A DNA stretch of 64,000 nt from Rhodoferax lacus (lineage in GTDB: Bacteria; Pseudomonadota; Gammaproteobacteria; Burkholderiales; Burkholderiaceae_C), in assembly GCF_003415675.1 (NCBI RefSeq), contig NZ_QFZK01000006.1:124001-188000 (forward strand), written 5' to 3'. A program made the position numbers and the translations under genes. Under the pieces are notes generated by a model. The model searched no databases. It worked only from the letters and a program-made list of their open reading frames with translations, and was not told the DNA's origin. Below are positions 59,832 to 64,000 of the stretch, piece after piece (the stretch's first letter is position 1; each line of letters starts with the position of its first letter).

Positions 59832-60698
59832 TTATTGAATCCGGCTGCCAAGCAGGTCCCAGACGGGGGTGAGTTGGCTGTTGAGCAGGGGCAGGGTGCC
59901 CAGCTCGGTGTGGCTCTCGGCGGGGCTGTGGAAGTCGCTGCCGCGCGAGGCGGCCAGGCCAAATTCGCGCGCGGTGTGGGCGTAGCTGACGTACTCGGCG
60001 GCGCTGTGGCTGCCGGTGACCACTTCCACACCCTGGCCGCCAAAGCCCTTGAACTCGGTGAACAGGGCGAATTCTTCGTTGGGGGTGAACTTGTAGCGTG
60101 CCGGGTGGGCCACCACGGCCACGCCACCGGCCTGGGTGATCCAGGTCACTGCGTCCCTGAGCGTGGCCCAGCGGTGCGCCACATAGCCGGGCTTGCCTTC
60201 GGTGAGGTATTTGCGGAACACCTCGTTGGTGTCTTTGCACACGCCGCTCTCCACCAGAAACCGGGCGAAGTGGGTACGCGAGATCAGCTCGGGGTTGCCC
60301 ACATAGGGCAGGGCGCCTTCAAAGGCACCGGGGATGCCGACCTTTGCCAGTCCCTCGGCCATTTCCCTGGCCCGCTGGGTGCGCCCGCCGCGCGTGTCGC
60401 GCAGGCCTTGCGCCAGGGCGGCATTGTTCACATCAAAGCCCAGGCCCACGATGTGCACCGTGTGGCCGATGAAGGTGACCGATATTTCCACGCCGGTCAG
60501 GTACTTCATGCCCTGGGCGTGCGCCGCCGCCAGCGCGCGCGCCTGGCCGCCGATTTCGTCATGGTCGGTCAGGGCCCACAGTTCGACGCCGTTGGCCTTG
60601 GCGCGCGCAGCCAGGTCTTCCGGGGTCAGGGTGCCGTCGGATACAACCGAGTGGCAGTGCAGGTCGGCGTTGAGCAGGTGGGAGGTGGAGTGGGTCAC
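59832..60698 (-). CDS. PHP-domain phosphoesterase (YciV/RNase AM type)
   Basis: Protein of 288 residues starting with GTG 60698. Metal-binding PHP motifs are NADLHCHSVVSDG, LWALTDHDEIGG, GVEISVTF and GGVAVVAHPARY, with the late motif RGSDFHSP. E. coli YciV (RNase AM/TrpH) is a 5'-3' exonuclease acting on rRNA ends and phosphoadenosine phosphate. Its position beside the YciO-like and RluA-type genes supports the same role. Eighteen bases separate it from the YciO-like gene. Confidence 0.9.
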   Translation of the reverse strand: MTHSTSHLLNADLHCHSVVSDGTLTPEDLAARAKANGVELWALTDHDEIGGQARALAAAHAQGMKYLTGVEISVTFIGHTVHIVGLGFDVNNAALAQGLRDTRGGRTQRAREMAEGLAKVGIPGAFEGALPYVGNPELISRTHFARFLVESGVCKDTNEVFRKYLTEGKPGYVAHRWATLRDAVTWITQAGGVAVVAHPARYKFTPNEEFALFTEFKGFGGQGVEVVTGSHSAAEYVSYAHTAREFGLAASRGSDFHSPAESHTELGTLPLLNSQLTPVWDLLGSRIQ

Positions 60699-60707
60699 AC
60701 GGCCATT

Positions 60708-61379
60708 TTAGGCCTGCGCGTCAAAGCCATCGGCCAACTGGAAACTTAGCCTTGCACCGGTCTGCGGATGGGCAAAGGCCAGCTCGCTGGCGTGCAGCAA
60801 CAGGCGCGGGCTGGCCGCAGCGATTTCCGGGGGCGCATACAGCGCGTCGCCCACGATGGGGTGGCCTATGGCCTGCAGGTGTACACGCAGTTGGTGGGTG
60901 CGGCCAGTGAGCGGCTCGAGCTCCAGGCGCGTGGCGTTGCGCTGGGAGTCATAGTGCAGTGTGCGCCAGCGCGTGCTGCTGGGCTTGCCCAGTTCCAGGT
61001 CAATCTTGCGCAGGGGACGTCGGGGCCAGTCGACCATGATGGGCAACTCTATGGTCTGCCATTCGTCGCTCGCGTGGCTTTCGCTCTCGCGGCAGTCGCC
61101 ACTGGCCAGGGCCACATAGCGCTTGTGCACGCGGCGCTCGGCAAAGTCGGCGTTGAGCAGGCGCTGGGAGGCAATGCCGCGCGCCATCACCATCAGGCCC
61201 GAAGTGGACATGTCCAGCCGGTGCACGATCAGAGCGTCCGGAAACTGCGCCTGCGCCATGCCGCTCAGGCAATGGTCGCTGGTCTTGCCCGGCACGGCCA
61301 GCAGGCCGGAGGGCTTGTTGAGCACCACGATGGCCGCATCGGCATAGACCACCTGCAGTTGCTGCGCTTCAGTCAGCAT
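60708..61379 (-). CDS. rluA: RluA-family pseudouridine synthase
   Basis: Protein of 223 residues with the catalytic motif IVHRLDMSTSGLMVMA (catalytic D) and the C-terminal GRTHQLRVHLQAIGHPIVGDALY. There is no S4 domain, matching RluA rather than RluC or RluD. It pseudouridylates 23S rRNA and tRNA. The start is either ATG 61379 or GTG 61385, and both overlap the end of the kinase gene, so it is translationally coupled to it. Confidence 0.88.
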   Translation of the reverse strand: MLTEAQQLQVVYADAAIVVLNKPSGLLAVPGKTSDHCLSGMAQAQFPDALIVHRLDMSTSGLMVMARGIASQRLLNADFAERRVHKRYVALASGDCRESESHASDEWQTIELPIMVDWPRRPLRKIDLELGKPSSTRWRTLHYDSQRNATRLELEPLTGRTHQLRVHLQAIGHPIVGDALYAPPEIAAASPRLLLHASELAFAHPQTGARLSFQLADGFDAQA

Positions 61380-63528
61380 GGCCACCCAGAATCAGGCGCT
61401 GCACGGTCTCGCACAACTCATTCACGTCATTGGGTTTGTAGACCAGGGCACTGGCACCGGCCTCGAAGGCGCTTTTTTCGATTTCGGGGGTGACATAGCC
61501 GCTGGCCAGCGCCACCGGCAAATCTGCGCGCAGGGCCTTGGCCGCGCGCAGCAGGTCCACGCCGCTGAAGCCTGGCATGTTGTAGTCGGTCACCAGTAAA
61601 TCGAAATCCTGGGCGCGCTCGGCAAGGGCGGCCTGTGCCTCCAGCGGGTCGGTAAAGCTGGTGACGGTAAAGCCCTTGCGGCGCAGCACCCGCTCCACCA
61701 GAAACACCAGGGCCTGGTCGTCGTCCACGTACATCACATGGCGTCCCTGGCCGTGCACTGCGGGTGCGGGTGCGGGTGGTTCATCGGCCACGGGCACGGC
61801 TTCATCACAGGTCGGGAAGTACAGGTGAAAAATACTGCCCTGGGCCGGTGTGCTGTGCACATCAATGCCGCCCTGGTGCGTCTTCATGATGCCGTGCACC
61901 ACCGACAGCCCCAGGCCCGTGCCCTGGCCCACCTGGCGGGTGGTGAAGAAGGGCTCGAAGATGCGTTGCAGCGTGCTCTGGCTCATGCCGCTGCCGGTGT
62001 CCTGCACCGACAGGTCCACATAGTGGCCGGGCGGCACGCCCACGCGGCTGCACTCCGGAAAATCCAGCAGGGTGTTGCCCAGTGCAATCGTCACCAGGCC
62101 CTTGGTCTGGCCCACGGCCAGGATCGCGTTGGTGCACAGGTTGAGCAGGGCCTGCTCCACTTGGGTGGCATCGGCCAGTACGGTGGCGCAGTCGGGCGCC
62201 TCCAGAACCCGGATTTCCACCCCCGGGGGCACCGTCACTTTGACCAGGCGCACCGTCTCGTGCACCACCTCGGACAAACGCATGGGCGTGCGCCGGGCCG
62301 GCTCATTGCGGCTGAAGGTCAGGATCTGGCGCACCAGGTCACGGGCCCGGCGCCCGGCCTTCTCGATCTCGTCCAGGCTGACCAGTGCGCCGGACTGGGC
62401 GGCCGTGTCCTGCTTGGCCAGTTCCACATTGCCCAGGATGGCGCTCAGGATGTTGTTGAAGTCGTGCGCAATGCCACCGGCCATGGTGCCCACGGCCTGC
62501 ATTTTTTGTGACTCGCGCAGCTGCGTCTCCAGCGCCAGGCGCTGTGCCTCGGCACGTTTGCTGGCAGTCAGGTCGCGTGCGAACAGGGTGGTGATGGCGC
62601 TGCTGCCATGCTGCGGCGTGCCCGTGGCGCTTTCCTGCGACACGCTGATCTCCACAAAAATATGCTCACCCTGCAAAGTGGTAGCCGGGTATTCCCCCAG
62701 CATGGCCTGCGCCGCTACCGAGCCCTGCTTGAGCAGCTTTTCTACCTCCGGCAAAAAGCGCGACAGCGGGCTGCCAAAGGCCGACTTGGCGCTGCAGCCA
62801 AACAGCCGGGTGGCCGCCGGGTTGAAGACGCTGATGCACAGGCTCTCATCCACGCACAGGATGGCGTCGAGCGACGAGTTGATGATGGCCGCCATGCGGG
62901 TTTCGCTGACGAGCAAGTCCTCATTGCTTTGCACCAGCACCGCAGCACTTTCCTGCAAGGCCAGGCGCTGGGCCAGCAGCGGGCCCTGGTCGATGATGGC
63001 GCAGATGAAGTGGGCAAGGTCGTCCTGCGGGTTCTCGATGCGGGCGATGTGCAGGTCACCGGTAAACGTGCCCTGCGCGCCGCTCTGGAAAACCACTTCG
63101 CTCACTTCGCTGGCGCCGCTGCTCTTGGCGCTGAGAAACGACACGGCCACTTCGTCGGCATGGTCGGGCCCTACAAAGGGCAGCAGGAAGTTGAGCGGCG
63201 GGTCGCTCTCCAGCGGCTGGAACAGGCGCAGCGCCATGGCGTTGCTGGCCAGCACCAGGCCCTCTTCGTCCACCACCATCAGGGCCAGGGGCACGCTGGA
63301 AAACAGCGTGGCAAAGCGCTCGGAGGCGCCTTCGGCCTCCTGCTGGCTGTAGCGCAAGGCCTTGTTCTGGATTTCCAGCTCGGCCTGGTATTTGCGCAGG
63401 TCGGCAATCATCTGCGCCGGGCGGTAGCCGTCGATGATCAGCTCTTGTGTGGGGTCCTGTGGCTGGGTTGGGCGCACAGTTGTACGCGGTGTGACCCGGA
63501 TCCCGCGGTGCCTGTGCAAACTAGGCAT
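61369..63528 (-). CDS. PAS-containing hybrid sensor histidine kinase
   Basis: Protein of 719 residues without membrane spans. Order: N-terminal helical segment, PAS-like domains (about 70-190 and 215-345), HisKA with H-box GGIAHDFNNILSAILGN, HATPase (LLNLCTNAI; DTGSGM; GTGLGLSVVHGI) and a C-terminal receiver (YVDDDQALVFLVERVL; phospho-acceptor in LLVTDYNMPG; KPND). A hybrid kinase of this kind usually acts on itself or a phosphotransfer partner. No partner is adjacent. The start at 63528 may be a little too far upstream. Confidence 0.88.
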   Translation of the reverse strand: MPSLHRHRGIRVTPRTTVRPTQPQDPTQELIIDGYRPAQMIADLRKYQAELEIQNKALRYSQQEAEGASERFATLFSSVPLALMVVDEEGLVLASNAMALRLFQPLESDPPLNFLLPFVGPDHADEVAVSFLSAKSSGASEVSEVVFQSGAQGTFTGDLHIARIENPQDDLAHFICAIIDQGPLLAQRLALQESAAVLVQSNEDLLVSETRMAAIINSSLDAILCVDESLCISVFNPAATRLFGCSAKSAFGSPLSRFLPEVEKLLKQGSVAAQAMLGEYPATTLQGEHIFVEISVSQESATGTPQHGSSAITTLFARDLTASKRAEAQRLALETQLRESQKMQAVGTMAGGIAHDFNNILSAILGNVELAKQDTAAQSGALVSLDEIEKAGRRARDLVRQILTFSRNEPARRTPMRLSEVVHETVRLVKVTVPPGVEIRVLEAPDCATVLADATQVEQALLNLCTNAILAVGQTKGLVTIALGNTLLDFPECSRVGVPPGHYVDLSVQDTGSGMSQSTLQRIFEPFFTTRQVGQGTGLGLSVVHGIMKTHQGGIDVHSTPAQGSIFHLYFPTCDEAVPVADEPPAPAPAVHGQGRHVMYVDDDQALVFLVERVLRRKGFTVTSFTDPLEAQAALAERAQDFDLLVTDYNMPGFSGVDLLRAAKALRADLPVALASGYVTPEIEKSAFEAGASALVYKPNDVNELCETVQRLILGGHAD

Positions 63529-63599
63529 GGCTTGCGGTCTTTCGCACCGGTGCCAGGGGGGGTGTGGCAGAGGTGAGGGTCGGTAGCATGGATTGAATT

Positions 63600-64000
63600 T
63601 TAGGGCGCCCGCGTGCGGCGAAACTTGTTTATATCAAACTCGCTCAGGGCCGGTGCCTGGTTGCCCCAGCTGCTGCGGATATGGCTGAGCACAGCCGCCA
63701 GTTCGGCGTCGCTCAGGCGCAGCGCAAAGGGTGGCATGCCAAAAGGGTGTGGCTGGCCTTTGGTGGCCGGTGCAAAGCCGCCTGCCAGTACGCTGTTGAT
63801 CAGGTTGTTGGGCGGCACCTGCAACACGGTGCGGTTGCCCGCCAAGGCCGGATAGGCACCCGCGCGGCCCTGGCCTTGTTCGCCATGGCAATCGGCACAT
63901 TGTGTTGTGTAGAGCCTGGCGCCCTGTGCCAGGACCGTGCTGCTGGCCCGGCCCCCTGTTGCGTTGGCTACTGCGACGCGCTGTGGCAGAGCCTTGAGGT
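63600..64000 (-). CDS. Partial c-type cytochrome (dehydrogenase cytochrome subunit type), C-terminal part
   Basis: An open frame enters from the right edge and ends at 63600, giving 133 residues. It contains the haem-attachment motif CADCH (in TTQCADCHGEQGQG) and a probable axial methionine in the segment PFGMPPF. The rest (LRLSDAELAAVLSHIRSSWGNQAP) is typical of the last domain of membrane-bound alcohol or gluconate dehydrogenase cytochrome subunits. Only the final haem domain is visible, so one or three haems cannot be told. A shorter TTG-started frame at 63845 is only part of this gene. Confidence 0.85.
   Translation of the reverse strand, partial: LKALPQRVAVANATGGRASSTVLAQGARLYTTQCADCHGEQGQGRAGAYPALAGNRTVLQVPPNNLINSVLAGGFAPATKGQPHPFGMPPFALRLSDAELAAVLSHIRSSWGNQAPALSEFDINKFRRTRAP

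Overview
The window is high-GC, densely coded DNA of a betaproteobacterium, most likely a Comamonadaceae member of the Rhodoferax/Polaromonas/Acidovorax kind. The evidence is the suhB-trmJ-cysE and darP/pmbA arrangements, UbiM-type ubiquinone biosynthesis, TRAP and Liv-type transporters, and intergenic repeats in tail-to-tail gaps. The genus is an inference from gene content, not from a marker alignment. No tRNA, rRNA, transposase or CRISPR array was seen.

Positions 1-202 hold the start of a lipoprotein gene that leaves the window (probably a cytochrome c peroxidase type). Positions 545-24777 form one catabolic island of two convergent operons. The rightward arm (545-11722) has an AraC-type regulator, a two-component flavin monooxygenase (reductase plus acyl-CoA-dehydrogenase-fold oxygenase), an envelope module (DUF1302, frameshifted here; DUF1329; a YCF48-like propeller; an MMPL-type RND pump) and an exported ACMSD-family amidohydrolase. 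The leftward arm (23847-11745) has an FAA-family hydrolase, an outer-membrane MetA-type protein, a two-subunit molybdopterin enzyme closely resembling pyrogallol-phloroglucinol transhydroxylase, a complete Liv-type ABC importer, an extradiol dioxygenase and a nitroreductase. A TetR-type regulator lies divergent to that operon. My reading is uptake and degradation of a polyhydroxylated aromatic, in which an O2-independent molybdenum hydroxyl-transfer step feeds O2-dependent meta cleavage.

Positions 24784-34743 carry an HDOD protein, ubiM, and a copper/silver efflux operon (His/Met-rich exported protein, CusF, CusC, CusB with a C-terminal CusF domain, CusA), then a small gene whose promoter overlaps two perfect palindromes. 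Positions 34799-45783 are mostly housekeeping: an MFS exporter, suhB, trmJ, cysE, mog, darP, pmbA, a GatB/YqeY protein, rpsU, a HI0933-type flavoprotein, a SUI1/YciH protein and a CoA-binding/crotonase fusion. Positions 46216-52268 hold a soluble histidine kinase, a response regulator with TPRs, and a TRAP transporter operon. Positions 52592-64000 hold trpS, an M50 protease, a secreted S53 protease behind a cyclic-di-GMP-I riboswitch, a TPR glycosyltransferase, a YciO/Sua5 protein, a PHP phosphoesterase, an RluA-type synthase, a PAS hybrid kinase and a partial cytochrome c.

The four long convergent gaps (33878-34369, 41413-41846, 45784-46215, 52269-52591) are all filled with hairpin-rich repeats. 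Two of them carry paired hairpin elements that share an inverted core but have unrelated, self-complementary arms.
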